In this document: one piece after another, positions 1-8,601 of the stretch
Numbering within the stretch: position 1 is the stretch's first letter
Layout: each line of letters begins with the position of its first letter
Assembly: GCA_029747585.1 (NCBI GenBank)
Contig: JAPEVF010001420.1
Location: forward strand, 1-10,023
Reading direction: 5' to 3'
Source: Pleurotus djamor
Lineage: Eukaryota > Basidiomycota > Agaricomycetes > Agaricales > Pleurotaceae
DNA: 10,023 nucleotides
The notes under the pieces: generated by a model
The model's input: the letters and a program-made list of their open reading frames with translations, nothing else
Told to the model about the DNA's origin: nothing
The model's database searches: none
Program-made: the position numbers and the translations under genes

Positions 1-51
1 GTGAGTGTGATCAGAGCGCAGCTCTACATATGAGAGGTAAAGTAGAAGGTA

Positions 52-992
52 TTACACGTGTATGTGCAGTGACGTCGCGACCTGCGACGTTAAGGGGCGA
101 GGAACATAGCCGAAGATCAATTCGGCAGAAACGAAAAAAGAGAACGGAAGGGACTTCGGCGACAAATTGAGGCACGGAGAAAAACGAGGCGAATCACTGA
201 GAAAAAGAAAGGCCATGTAAGTATCGAGCCATGGGTCGCTTGGATATGTCAATACCTCAGCCTTGATGGTGGTGGTTTCATTCCTAGGATCCCCAGCAAC
301 GGTAGGAGATCCTGGAGCCCAGAGAGGGTGAGTCTTCGCTGCGAAGCCGATTCTGATTTGCCAAAGGATATCTTGGCAATGAGAAATTCGACTAGCGTCA
401 TTATTGAACCCAAAGACGCGCCAAAATAGGCCTCGCTCGACATGCTCGCGCATGAGAGAATGCATCAACCTGACTGCCCTGTCGGACACCAACCGATAAG
501 CGTCAAACGTGTATTGAAGGTGATGATGTACGAACCTGAGTAATTCGTCAACGTCCGATAAGGAATACGGGACCGTGTCTCTCTGGGATTCATCGAACCT
601 CTCAGATACAGTCCGTAACAAGTCGCCGGCAGCGTATGCCAAGCTCCTGAATTCGTCTTGGTGGCTTGTAACTTGCTAGAACGCATGAGGAGAATGATGA
701 ATATCTGAAAATAAGAAGACGACGACGCACTCCGCCTCACCGGAAGCATGTCACAAGTCTCAAGGATCAATCGAGCGGCTACGGCCATATGTGGGAGAGG
801 CAATTCGTAAGGGATAGCACACAGGTGGTGAAGGCATGTGAAGACGGGTGCTGGGATGACCTCTGCGCCAGACGCGAGTCGAGAGGGACTGATCGCGTCG
901 AAGCTGTAGATTGAACTTGTCCCATCAAAATGTCCTACATAGCTGGAAAGAATTGTGAGCACAGGGCCTGTTGTGGACGCACAATTGCTCAT
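52..992 (-). CDS. HeLo/MLKL-NTD-like helical domain protein (stand-alone)
   Basis: Exon 1 runs 992-741. A phase-0 intron at 740-676 (65 nt, donor GTGAGG, acceptor TTCTAG) joins the end of exon 1 (..ETCDMLP) to QVTSHQDEF... Exon 2 is open to a stop at 52-54, giving 291 aa. The middle of the protein (roughly residues 55-200) is a run of amphipathic helices. It begins with a Pro-rich lead (ELPLPHMAVAARLILETCD) and ends with a motif like RVFGFNNDASRISHCQDIL, the pattern of fungal HeLo-like/MLKL N-terminal four-helix domains. In Agaricomycetes that domain usually sits in front of kinase, NLR or repeat modules, but none follows here. An additional intron at 255-197 (GTATTG...TTTCTCAG, branch CTTAC) is credible; splicing it gives an immediate TGA at 196-194 and a 224-aa protein. 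The start is uncertain: an alternative ATG at 1065 spliced over 982-943 (GTGCGT...CCAG) also joins in frame. The family call is from remembered pattern, not a search. Confidence 0.6.
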
Positions 993-2316
993 ACGATGAT
1001 ACAGAAAAGTTCAGGAAGCCACCTGGCTCGTACAGTGATTTGGAGAGGAACAGGAGGTTATACATCCTGCAAGCAGGACGAATAAAATCCTGGAGCGAGA
1101 ACACAAATGCGAGAAAGCAAGCTGGGCGAAAGGAAAAGGTGAGAACGAAAGCGAGAGTTGACCGCGACGCAATAGGCGCTGGCCGTATCGCCTGCTCAGA
1201 TCAGATGGTAGTAAGCACTGGTACTGCTCTCCTGCATTATCAGGTAACCAAACCTGTGCCGCTGACCGTGCACCAAGGTCTAAGGTCTAATGCCAAGGTC
1301 TTATTGACATCACTGCTAGATATGAAGAGATTACCTCACACCAAGAAGTGGTCAAGAGTTTCGAAGATCACATTCGTGTTCGCCCTTCCTTGCTTTTCAA
1401 CACACGGGTCAAAAAATAAGCTAACCTCAACTATAGTTCAAGGCAAAGAGCAGAGGTGGGAGCGGCCCTCTGCCATCATCTGACGTTTCCACAAATTACG
1501 GGAGCGTCATCACCACCCGACCCATTCCCCCCATGTCGTTGAAAATTTTGGACCAGGTACAGCAAACAATGTCATTGGCAAACAGAACAACGAATTCACT
1601 CACAATCATTACTACTGCCATCATGGTGCCCGTGTATTCACTCCTATTTAATGGGTTGATACTGAGCTCTTCCACTTTAGTAGCCACCGTGCCGGCTTGC
1701 GGAAGTTGTAATCAAGTCGGGGCTTAAGTTTTCAAGGCCTTGACGCGTAAGGGCTAGCCTGCTCGCCGTTCCAACGCTATTTCTTTTGTGTATGACTTCA
1801 TATACTTATCATTATATTGAGTATTGCTCGGGGCCGTTGTTTCCTTCAATACGTTTCCCGATGTATACCATTCGTTCCATTCTCTTTCCATTATTCGAGA
1901 TGAGTCCAAGTATTTCAATTCGTGGTGGTAAGTGCATCGCGGCTACATCGTAGACGATGAAACGAAACCGAAACTCCGAGGCCCATTCTCCGACGTGGTA
2001 TTGGACCAATGGTGAGGGTCGTCGCGGAGTTCACCGACAAGGGATTCTTAGTCGCCTGCACATAGCCTTTCCGCGAGGGTCGTGGCGAGACTACACGGCA
2101 ACCCAGTCAAGTGGATGCCTGCGACGATCGAGGCACGAAAGACATGACATGCCGAGATCAGAGACCACATCGCGAGCAAACAGGTTTTGGTGCATTAGAA
2201 CAGACCGCTCATCGCGAGTACAGCGCATAAATTGGACTGAGCAAACCAATGAAGTGATTGCATGGCATAGCTGTCCGATCCAACATGGAGCATAATCATG
2301 GATATGCACACCTAGC
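993..2316. other. Intergenic stretch, no supported gene
   Basis: No reading frame here has recognisable domain content or a consistent exon structure. Open frames exist on both strands (for example around 971-1483 and 1533-1727), but they are short, overlap each other antisense and look like chance. The stretch holds a small AAGGTCT repeat (1275-1301) and an ACGCGT hexamer at about 1743-1748. It includes the 3' flank of the minus-strand double-BTB gene that ends at 2317; no canonical AATAAA was found there on the minus strand. Confidence 0.5.
1275..1301. repeat. Three copies of AAGGTCT
   Basis: The heptamer AAGGTCT occurs at 1275-1281, 1282-1288 and 1295-1301. The first two copies are directly adjacent and the third follows after six bases. 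This is seen directly. Function is unknown and a chance local duplication is a sufficient explanation. Confidence 0.5.
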
Positions 2317-4145
2317 TCAAGGATCTACAACAACCTCCGGACGGGGCTTGGGAACACGCTTGCCTTTCTTCTTTTTCCCAAGTCCAGTTTTTCCCAGACA
2401 TCCGGTACACTCCTCCCACATCGCCAACTCCTCAACCAAACTCGCTTCTCTCTCCGTGAGCCGCGAAACTTCGTGACGAAGCCTTTGCTCCCTCTCCTGA
2501 CATATTTTCATCAAGAGATTATTATCTAGGAGGTGTCGAGCCTCATCTTTGGTGGGAGGGGACCTACGACTGCACATCAGCTCCATTGCTTCATCGAACA
2601 AATCCCCAGAGATGTTGAACTGAGCAGCATGCGCCAATCGTTCTGCGGGAGTCAGCAGATCCTTGATTTGCATCAAGGCCAGCCGCTCTACAAGGACCAT
2701 ATCGAACTTCTTAGCGATGGAGTAGATTGCGGTCCATTGTTCGGCATCTGCAGTCAGGGCCGGAGTGAAGGGCCTGATAACACAATAAGCAAGGGTCGTT
2801 ATTCAGGTAGATGGGAAAGACAAACCTATCATACAGGACCCATAAGAACCAAGAGAAATGTATTTCATTGACATCTTTGAGGCGAATGAAAGAGGCGGGC
2901 TCTTTCTCATCTGTGTTAGATTCAAGGAGTCGCGCGAGACCCGGTGCTTGGGTAAGAAGGAAATGTCGATGGATTGCGAAGATTGATTGCCCAACCTAGG
3001 ATAAAGACATGTTGTTGGATGAGGAGGCGATGATGGTTGGGTAGCGCGTGTGTAGGGGGGAACACTCACCCCAATGTAAAGCTCGCCAGTTCTGACGTTG
3101 ACCTCGTAAGGACGATCCTTTGGAAGCGGCTCATACATGAGTCCACGACAAGGTCCCGTCCTCTCCCCAAACTCCGAAAACACATCGAGTATAGCCTGCC
3201 TTGTTCTTCTGGGCGAGGCTTTCAAAGCAGCTTCACGAGCTTTGGATACCATCGCGGTAAGCTCAGGCCTTAGCAACTTGACTTCAGTCTTATTCAATGA
3301 GTCGTCACGCCTGCAAATTTCAAGATACGCAGCATCTGCCCAAGCTTCCCTGATGTGATGATGGTGCTGTGCGATGATTATGGAAATGGGATCTGCGACT
3401 GGTGGAGTCAAGCGGTTGAGATTGGTGACGGCAAGGTCTATGACTTTGGCCATTTGGAGTTTCTCAGCGGTAAGCAAGATTGATAACCACTTCTCGGGGG
3501 AGGCGATGAGTTCCAATGTCCTGGAATTTGAGTAAAAGTCAGTCTTGCAAGTTGCACGCGATGTTGCGCCACCAAGGACGTACTCATCGTAAAAGATCCA
3601 TAAGACGTCGCTGAATCCCTCTGAGGAAACCAGGGTAAGAACCAGGGTGTCTTCGCTTTTCGCAATATTAATGGTGTCGCATCGATCGCGCAAGCTCGGC
3701 GAATGGATGTCAATGAAATGTGAATGGATGCGGTAGAATACCTCATCAACCTAACACCATTAACTCATCGTGCAACATGGACGGGAGGGAGGCTTACCAA
3801 GATACCGAGGTCTCCATCTTCAAAGACGTAGGATGATTGGATATATGACCGAGAGTTGGAGGGCGTCGCATCCGAGCTCTGGTCAAGTTCAGGCTCAGCC
3901 AAGTCCCATTGCTTTAGTTCTGACAGAGGCGGAGACAGGGTAGCGCCTTTTAGATCCAAGTCAACAGGTGAAACTCTCGGAGAGCAAACAAAATCGAGCT
4001 GCGGGTCGATTATTGACCATGTCTGAGGTGGAGTACACATAGATACGACTAGGGGAGATTCATCGCCAACAACCATGTCAGCTGGATGCGTTAGCATGTT
4101 GTCTGCGTTCAGCGAGAGTGAGAGAACAGTATCTGAGGAGTTCAT
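2317..4145 (-). CDS. Double BTB/POZ-domain protein, five exons, 530 aa
   Basis: Exons: 4145-3798, 3750-3584, 3520-3070, 2995-2826, 2773-2317 (348+167+451+170+457 nt = 531 codons with stop). Introns are 47, 63, 74 and 52 nt, with donors GTAAGC, GTACGT, GTGAGT and GTTTGT, in phases 0, 2, 0, 2. BTB1 spans about residues 105-200: FEDGDLGIL, then FYRIHSHFIDIHSP, then VLWIFYDE, followed by the helix KWLSILLTAEKLQM and further helices. BTB2 spans about 317-420: ELYIG, SIFAIHRHFLLTQAP, FLWVLYDR, then EQWTAIYSIAKKFDM and a BACK-like helical tail. A charged helix (471-500, QEREQRLRHE...) precedes a Lys/Arg-rich end (GKKKKGKR). The first ~100 residues are Ser/Asp-rich and look disordered. BTB domains mediate dimerisation and adaptor roles, for instance with cullin-3; the partner here is unknown. 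The start at 4145 is favoured because the paralogue begins with a similar M-x-S-x-D stretch. Domain assignment rests on motif pattern. Confidence 0.85.
3521..3583 (-). other. Frame-neutral intron inside BTB1
   Basis: This 63-nt intron starts GTACGT, carries the branch-like CTGAC about 19 nt before its end, and ends with CCAG. It interrupts the FYDE/TLEL junction in phase 2. Its length is a multiple of three and it contains no stop, so retention would insert 21 residues into the BTB fold without shifting the frame. The paralogue has a 59-nt intron at the same place. Confidence 0.8.
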
Positions 4146-5367
4146 CAGTTCGTGTGAAGCCGCGTGTCAGTGATGACTCAAATACGCACCAGCGCCACTC
4201 GTGATACAATGGACCTACAAACATCTGACCAAGGGCTTCTGATCAACACGAGTCAAACACGCCTGGTAGCAGAAAGGACACCGTTCTTCTTCTTAACCAA
4301 TGAGCGTGTCTTTGTTACCACGGACAGAAGAAGCTCAGTCTCAAGGATACCGAAATCCGAACCTTCACAACTCGGTGAGATAAAGAGATCGACTGCGGTT
4401 TGGGTATAGACTCACGTGTACCCTAGATAGAACACGAACTAGATACCACCCGCATGTGCTGCGCGGGAAGATCATCATGCAGTCGTAAGTGCCTCCGCCG
4501 CAGCTCTGATATCCAATTCATCTTCCCGCTCGCGACATATCTCCGTCAACAAGTCGAAGACCAGTCCACAGCCTTCTGTGACAGGTGCAAAGTCTTGACA
4601 AGTTGAATAAACCCGCGTCAGAGCTCAGTACCAGGGGGTATCAAGTTGTCTGAACGTTCAATGGTTAAAGACCCGGCCCTTAGCGATGTAAACGCTCCCG
4701 CGATATCTAGAAATCAGAGAGGCCAAGGCGCTACAAGATAGTGATTGGTAAGAAAGAGCAGGTCCAAACGACGGAGCGAGCAGGAATCGTACCTATTGTA
4801 CGGATGACATCACATTGACATCGAGTGTGGTAGCTTCAAGCGAGATCGAAGAAAGTGGCATTGGGGAGGTCACTGGCGGACGGGCGTCGTTATTGATGTA
4901 TGGATGCACCACCACGAAAAACAATGGCATAGCCTACAGAATGCATATGAACACCAGCTTAACAAGGAAACAATCGAGGATAACCCACCTACAAGCCGAG
5001 CGCAATGATTGATTCATGTCTGGCGCCGACGTCGGTCCTAACGCGATCGGAACCAGGGTGCAACCTCGCACAAAGGCCAATGAACCCTCCACAGAACGTC
5101 TCTCGGAGGGCAACACAAACGATGGCAATCATCCCAGACGTGACTTAGACCATGTTGAGTATCCAGGGTAAATGCGGTTGGGTACGTTCGCCCTTTGTCG
5201 AGAACACCACGAAGACAAAGTGTATCCCAACAGTACAAAGTCGTCATGGTAGAGGGGGATTGCCGTTACATGACCAAGGTGATCAAAGGATCTGGAAATA
5301 AGTACGTCGAACGTCTCTATTCGTCTGTCAGCGCCATTTGGGAAGGCTCGCAGGTAGAATACTTGCC
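4146..5367. other. Upstream region of the first double-BTB gene, mostly intergenic
   Basis: No intact gene is supported. The part next to 4145 should hold the promoter of the minus-strand double-BTB gene, but no clear TATA box was recognised. A coding-like minus-strand stretch at 4475-4740 is described separately. Short open frames on the plus strand at 4164-4409 and 4815-5012 have no family features. Confidence 0.45.
4475..4740 (-). pseudogene. Possible decayed coding stretch, unrecognised
   Basis: On the minus strand, one frame starting at about 4726, just after a TTGTAG acceptor-like site, reads ALASLISRYRGSVYIAKGR. It is then broken by two in-frame stops. The same frame resumes as a strongly protein-like segment with VTEGCGLVFDLLTEICRERE, Ala- and Glu-rich, and ends at TGA 4477-4475. 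Upstream at about 4925-4790 another minus-strand segment opens with ATG and PLFFVVVHPYINNDARPP. No combination of introns joined all three cleanly. It may be a degraded gene or a multi-exon gene I could not resolve. The family is not recognised. Confidence 0.25.
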
Positions 5368-5765
5368 ATGGCTAGCAAAAGGCAGTCTAGTCGTGAATCC
5401 CCTCCTCCTCCTCCTTCTCCAACACCACCGCAACCCAGGACTTCAAGCCCTCGACTTGTAGGGTTAGTTCCTGCAATGATTGAGCGTCGAGGTTTCGAAC
5501 TTCAAGCTTTGGGGCAAGACATGATTCACGCTTGTTACTACGCGCGTTGGCTGTGTCATCTCAGTCCTGTATATTCGTCGGTGACCGGTGAGCGTGAGTT
5601 AAGCAAGAAGAAAAAATAAGAGAAACACACCTAATCATTCAGGCCGTTTCAATATGCGCATTTCTTGTCCTCCGTGCGCTCCCTTTCCAAGTCCTCCTTG
5701 GTGACGATCTAGAGAAACTGATGAGGCACAAAGACGAGGAGTGTGCAGCGACGCGATGCGACTGA
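5368..5765 (+). CDS. Small two-exon hypothetical protein with Pro-rich N-terminus
   Basis: The ATG at 5368 has a strong context (TTGCCATGGCT). The first ~30 residues are Ser/Pro-rich, with a run of five prolines, followed by a compact segment (VPAMIERRGFELQALGQ...YYARWLCHLSP). An intron ending at TCATTCAG (5641-5642), with branch CTAAT, is convincing. The donor is not settled. GTGAGC at 5588 fits consensus best but gives a short tail of about 19 residues. GTATAT at 5569 or GTGACC at 5581 leads in phase 0 to a more protein-like end (FLVLRALPFQVLLGDDLEKL...), stopping at TGA 5763-5765. The unspliced frame ends at 5617-5619. I do not recognise the family; the call rests on start context, intron signals and composition. 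Confidence 0.35.
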
Positions 5766-5839
5766 GTCCAGCTTCCCGAGGATATCCAGTGCGCAGTTTT
5801 ACGCGCCAACGGCTACCAGAAGAGGTCTTCTAAGGCTTC

Positions 5840-5859
5840 AGCTTCAGTCAGCTGAAGCT
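5840..5859. repeat. Short inverted repeat with TCAG loop
   Basis: The arms AGCTTCAG and CTGAAGCT (8 bp each) flank a 4-nt TCAG loop. The repeat is perfect as read. It lies between two small candidate genes that face each other, so a transcript-end hairpin is possible but untested. Confidence 0.5.
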
Positions 5860-5893
5860 CGACCATGTTGCGACCATGCATTGATTGAGTCTT

Positions 5894-5911
5894 GACGCGT
5901 GACGCGTGACG
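5894..5911. promoter_or_regulatory. Tandem ACGCGT (MCB-like) hexamers
   Basis: The sequence TGACGCGTGACGCGTGACGG holds two ACGCGT hexamers spaced by two bases, as three overlapping TGACG units. ACGCGT is the MluI cell-cycle box bound by MBF-type (Mbp1-family) factors in fungi. Single ACGCGT hexamers also occur near 1743 and 6626. Whether a cell-cycle gene is controlled from here cannot be told; no strong gene start sits next to the cluster. Confidence 0.35.
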
Positions 5912-6187
5912 GTTGAGCGCTGGAAGCACGTGACTCGGGCTCTCCTCCGAGGGCTGCAGCACAACTTGAACATGTGCAAGCTGCTTTGCTTCCTTCTCCC
6001 TCCCATCGTCGTTCACCATCGTGCACGACTGGGATATGTAGTGGTTGTGGTGGGTGGACGCGCGGCTCCGACCTTGGAGCTATGCTCTACCCACACCCAG
6101 TATGCATCCCATGTCCCTTTTCCCTCTTCCTCTCCCAACGCGCCCTTGTCCGCCTCTTTTGCTTCAACTTGAACCACGAAACGCTTG

Positions 6188-6501
6188 TTACAAATACACA
6201 CAAATTTTCGTACATTCCCCTGAGCAATGTACAAAAAGATGGTCTTGTTTGGCTCCCTGGTGCGTAACCGAGCTGTTACTCTTTCCAGGTCCATGATGGT
6301 TGGATTGAGTGTCTGGCATTCCGGGATGATGAACAGGCACTCGCGAACGGGAACAAGCAAGGCCGGATACGGGTTCGGAGATGCAATACTTGGGAGAGTT
6401 GGGAGACGAGTTTGAAACTGAAGGATCAATTTTGTTAGCTGCTTTCTCACTCGATGGAAAGCGGCTTGTAACAGCAGGATATTGGGGTACTTACACTCCA
6501 T
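6188..6501 (-). CDS. Small two-exon hypothetical protein, about 78 aa
   Basis: The ATG at 6501 is followed after seven bases by a perfect GTAAGT donor. The 77-nt intron (6494-6418) carries a CTAAC branch point and ends CTTCAG. Exon 2 (6417-6188) ends at TAA and gives a Ser/His/Cys-containing product (FSNSSPNSPKYCISEPV... to ...VHCSGECTKICVYL) with no known domain. Without splicing, another frame is open from 6501 to 6013. That frame could join, through GTAGAG...CCCAG, to a downstream frame ending at 5813. The alternatives are mutually exclusive and I prefer the model with the canonical intron. A non-coding transcript or an upstream-extended gene is also possible. Confidence 0.25.
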
Positions 6502-6730
6502 CTTTGGGACGTAGGCATGAAATGATCAGCATGTAGGTGGAAGGCATTTGGTGGGGAGCGTGATGTAAGTCCCATTTGTACGGCACCCTGGGGCCTGCTG
6601 CGACGTTCAACCTTCCCGCGCCGTCACGCGTCATGGGCCAGTATAGAACTTAGATGCACCAAATGCACAAATGATATATTCGCAGCAATCTCGATGTATC
6701 ATGTTCAAAGAGGTGGTGATACTGAAAATA

Positions 6731-8388
6731 TCACTTCTTCTTCTTCTTCTCTTTCTTCTCCTTCTTCATTCCAGCTGATTGTGACCTTGTTGTTATTGAC
6801 GCTGTCGACCTGCGTCCCGCTGGACTTTCTTTTGCCGGATTTGGAGGGGTCACTGGCGGCGGGAACGATGTTGTTGACTGTGGGGCTTTCACGCCATCCG
6901 TATCCGCTTTAGCTGGGGCCTTGGATTGCCGTGCGAGTTCGCGTTTCACCCTCCTTTCCCTCTCCTGCCATATCTGGGCTGCCAAAACATAGCCGAGTTG
7001 ACTGTTCTCTTCGACAGAGAGTGACTCGTCTCGGTCATAAACCAAGTCCATCACTTCATCAGCCCAATCCCCCTCTATCTTGAAGCGCTGCAGTGAAGTG
7101 ATGCGATCGACCAGGCTCAGTCTATCGCCTAGTTGCTTGGTTGCGAACGCCCCGACGTGATTCATGGAGTACTTCTGAGCTATGCTACGAAGCCCAGTCC
7201 ACTGCTCTAGCTGTGAGGGGAAACGATCTAATCATCCAGATGGTCAGAGTGGGATACTCGCAAAGGAGAAGAGGGATGAGACGAACATATCGTAGAACAA
7301 CCGTGCCAAGTCTGCGATCTGTGATTCGTTTACGTCACTGTTGCTGAGGACCAACGGCTTCGTAGCTATGCCTTCGACTTTTGAGGCCAGACAAAGGGGA
7401 GAGTGGGTGATCAAGACATGACGATGAAATTGGAGGCTTCGCTCTCCGATCTATGATGGTGAGAGATCAGTATTCAGTGAGATCAAACACCAGCCAACCT
7501 CTCGCACCTCAATCTTGATATCACCTCTCTGGATATTATCTTCAGAAGAAGCAGGTAATGTCCCGAGAAGTCGGCGAGTTGGTGGGGCGTGAGGGTATTT
7601 CTTGCTGTATTCCTCGAGGGTATCCTTGACTACCTTGTCCCGGTTAACCGGAGGGACCTTCAGTATTGCTTCGCGAGCCTGAGATATCAAGGTAGAGAGG
7701 CGATACCCAAGGCGCTCAGCGTCCTCAACGCTAAGTGGGTCGTCCCGCTTACATAGCCGACAATAGGCTTCCACCGCCCAATCCTCACTGACTTGATGAC
7801 GGTCTTGGATGAGGATCAGCGTGATCTCGTCGAAGTTTGGACTCGGTAATCCACTCAATTTATGGATGGCGAGATTGACGACATATTCCATTTCGAGTGC
7901 TTCTGCGGTCAAGAGGATTGATAACCACTTCCGAGAATTGGCAAGACGTTCAAAAGTCCTAGTGGCCAAAGTCAGCGGGATCAGGTGTTGCTTAGATCAG
8001 GCAAAAATAGAGCGTACTCATCGTAGAACACCCAAAGAATCTTTTGAAATTGAGACTCAGAGACGAGTGTGATCTCAAGGGGGTTTCTCAGCGTCGACCC
8101 CACGCCATTCTTCATCGCGTCGCCCAATAGACTGGAGTGCATTCGGATGAAATAAGAATGAATGCGGAAAATGGTCTGGTCTATCTAGGAAAGCGGCGGA
8201 TGTCAGTATAAAGAAGCGTCAAAGGGCAGCAATGGCTCAACTAAGACAAAAAGATCCCCGTCGCTGAGATAATAATCACGGCTGACTTGATACCCTTGAC
8301 CATCTTCAGTGTCGTCGGCAAGTTCACTGACTGAGGGGCACTTGGAGCTGAATAGCAAGTAAGACGATAACTCATCGGGGGATTTCAT
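6731..8388 (-). CDS. Double BTB/POZ-domain protein, five exons, about 470 aa (paralogue)
   Basis: Exons: 8388-8242, 8184-8018, 7958-7508, 7450-7283, 7210-6731 (147+167+451+168+480 nt = 471 codons with stop). BTB1 spans about residues 38-130: LSDGDLFVL, IFRIHSYFIRMHS, ILWVFYDE, then RKWLSILLTAEALEM, nearly the same as the other double-BTB gene at 2317-4145. BTB2 spans about 250-345: DIKIE, LQFHRHVLITHSP, LARLFYD, then EQWTGLRSIAQKYSM and a BACK-like helical tail. The end has a QERERRVKREL helix, a Pro/Ser linker and a Lys-rich tail (KKEKKEKKKKK). Exons 2 and 3 match the paralogue in length. The N-terminus is about 67 aa shorter. Introns 1-3 are well supported (57, 59, 57 nt; TACTGAY-like branch points). 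Intron 4 is doubtful: the in-frame model needs a weak GTCTCA donor at 7282, whereas the better GTTCGT at 7286 breaks the frame. The ATG has A at -3. Confidence 0.8.
6734..6766. repeat. CTT/GAA-rich microsatellite coding the Lys-rich tail
   Basis: The plus strand is an almost pure run of CTT and CTC triplets. Read on the minus strand it is AAG/GAG codons encoding the Lys/Glu-rich C-terminus of the second double-BTB protein. Slippage here would change tail length in steps of one residue. The paralogue has a shorter Lys run in a similar position. Confidence 0.7.
7211..7286 (-). other. Ambiguous fourth intron of the second double-BTB gene
   Basis: After FYD the sequence is ATGTTCGTCTCATCC. By analogy with the paralogue the donor should be phase 2, and GTTCGT at 7286 fits that and the fungal consensus. 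Joining it to either good acceptor (GATTAG ending at 7228, or CTCACAG ending at 7211) brings an in-frame stop. A donor four bases further on (GTCTCA, 7282) to CTCACAG restores the frame into LEQWTGL. A branch-like CTGAC lies about 35 nt before that acceptor. Confidence 0.6.
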
Positions 8389-8486
8389 GGTTGAATGAGC
8401 AAGTGTCTTGGGAGGGCGTCGACCACAAGGATAAGGGTTGCTTCTATATGATGGCGTCTAAGGACAATGCGTTCCGCAGCCTCTCG

Positions 8487-8504
8487 AAGAAGCTTAAGCT
8501 TCTT
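8487..8504. promoter_or_regulatory. 18-bp perfect palindrome AAGAAGCTTAAGCTTCTT
   Basis: The sequence is identical to its own reverse complement over 18 bases. It lies about 100 nt upstream of the ATG of the second double-BTB gene, just downstream of the acceptor of a probable 5'-UTR intron. As DNA it could bind a dimeric factor. As RNA it could fold into a 7-bp stem with a UUAA loop in the leader. Confidence 0.5.
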
Positions 8505-8508
8505 GGGG

Positions 8509-8573
8509 CTGGAAGCCACGCTGCGTTGCAAGTAAACAAGCACCAGTGCCGCACGAAGTAATACATCACTTAC
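8509..8573 (-). other. Probable 5'-UTR intron of the second double-BTB gene
   Basis: This is a 65-nt segment with a perfect GTAAGT donor (8573) and a GCTTCCAG acceptor (8509). If unspliced, the leader contains a 71-codon upstream reading frame from ATG 8600 whose TGA overlaps the main ATG as ATGA. If spliced, that frame stops soon after the junction. The leader assignment is inferred; there is no transcript evidence. Confidence 0.4.
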
Positions 8574-8601
8574 GGTAGTTACCCTAGATGAGTGATACAT
8601 A

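Noticed and set aside
971..1483. 170-residue open frame on the plus strand
   Set aside because: It overlaps the start of the HeLo-like gene on the other strand. Composition is basic and irregular, no domain is visible, and internal donor/acceptor motifs do not form a coherent gene.
1496..1727. Overlapping hydrophobic open frames on both strands
   Set aside because: Each is about 64 codons and mutually antisense; hydrophobic segments alone do not support a membrane protein gene.
1957..2309. Antisense pair of frames of 112 and 72 codons
   Set aside because: Arg/His/Cys-rich chance translations without splice support or family features.
2533..3358. Several plus-strand open frames
   Set aside because: They lie antisense to well-supported exons of the double-BTB gene and have no independent support.
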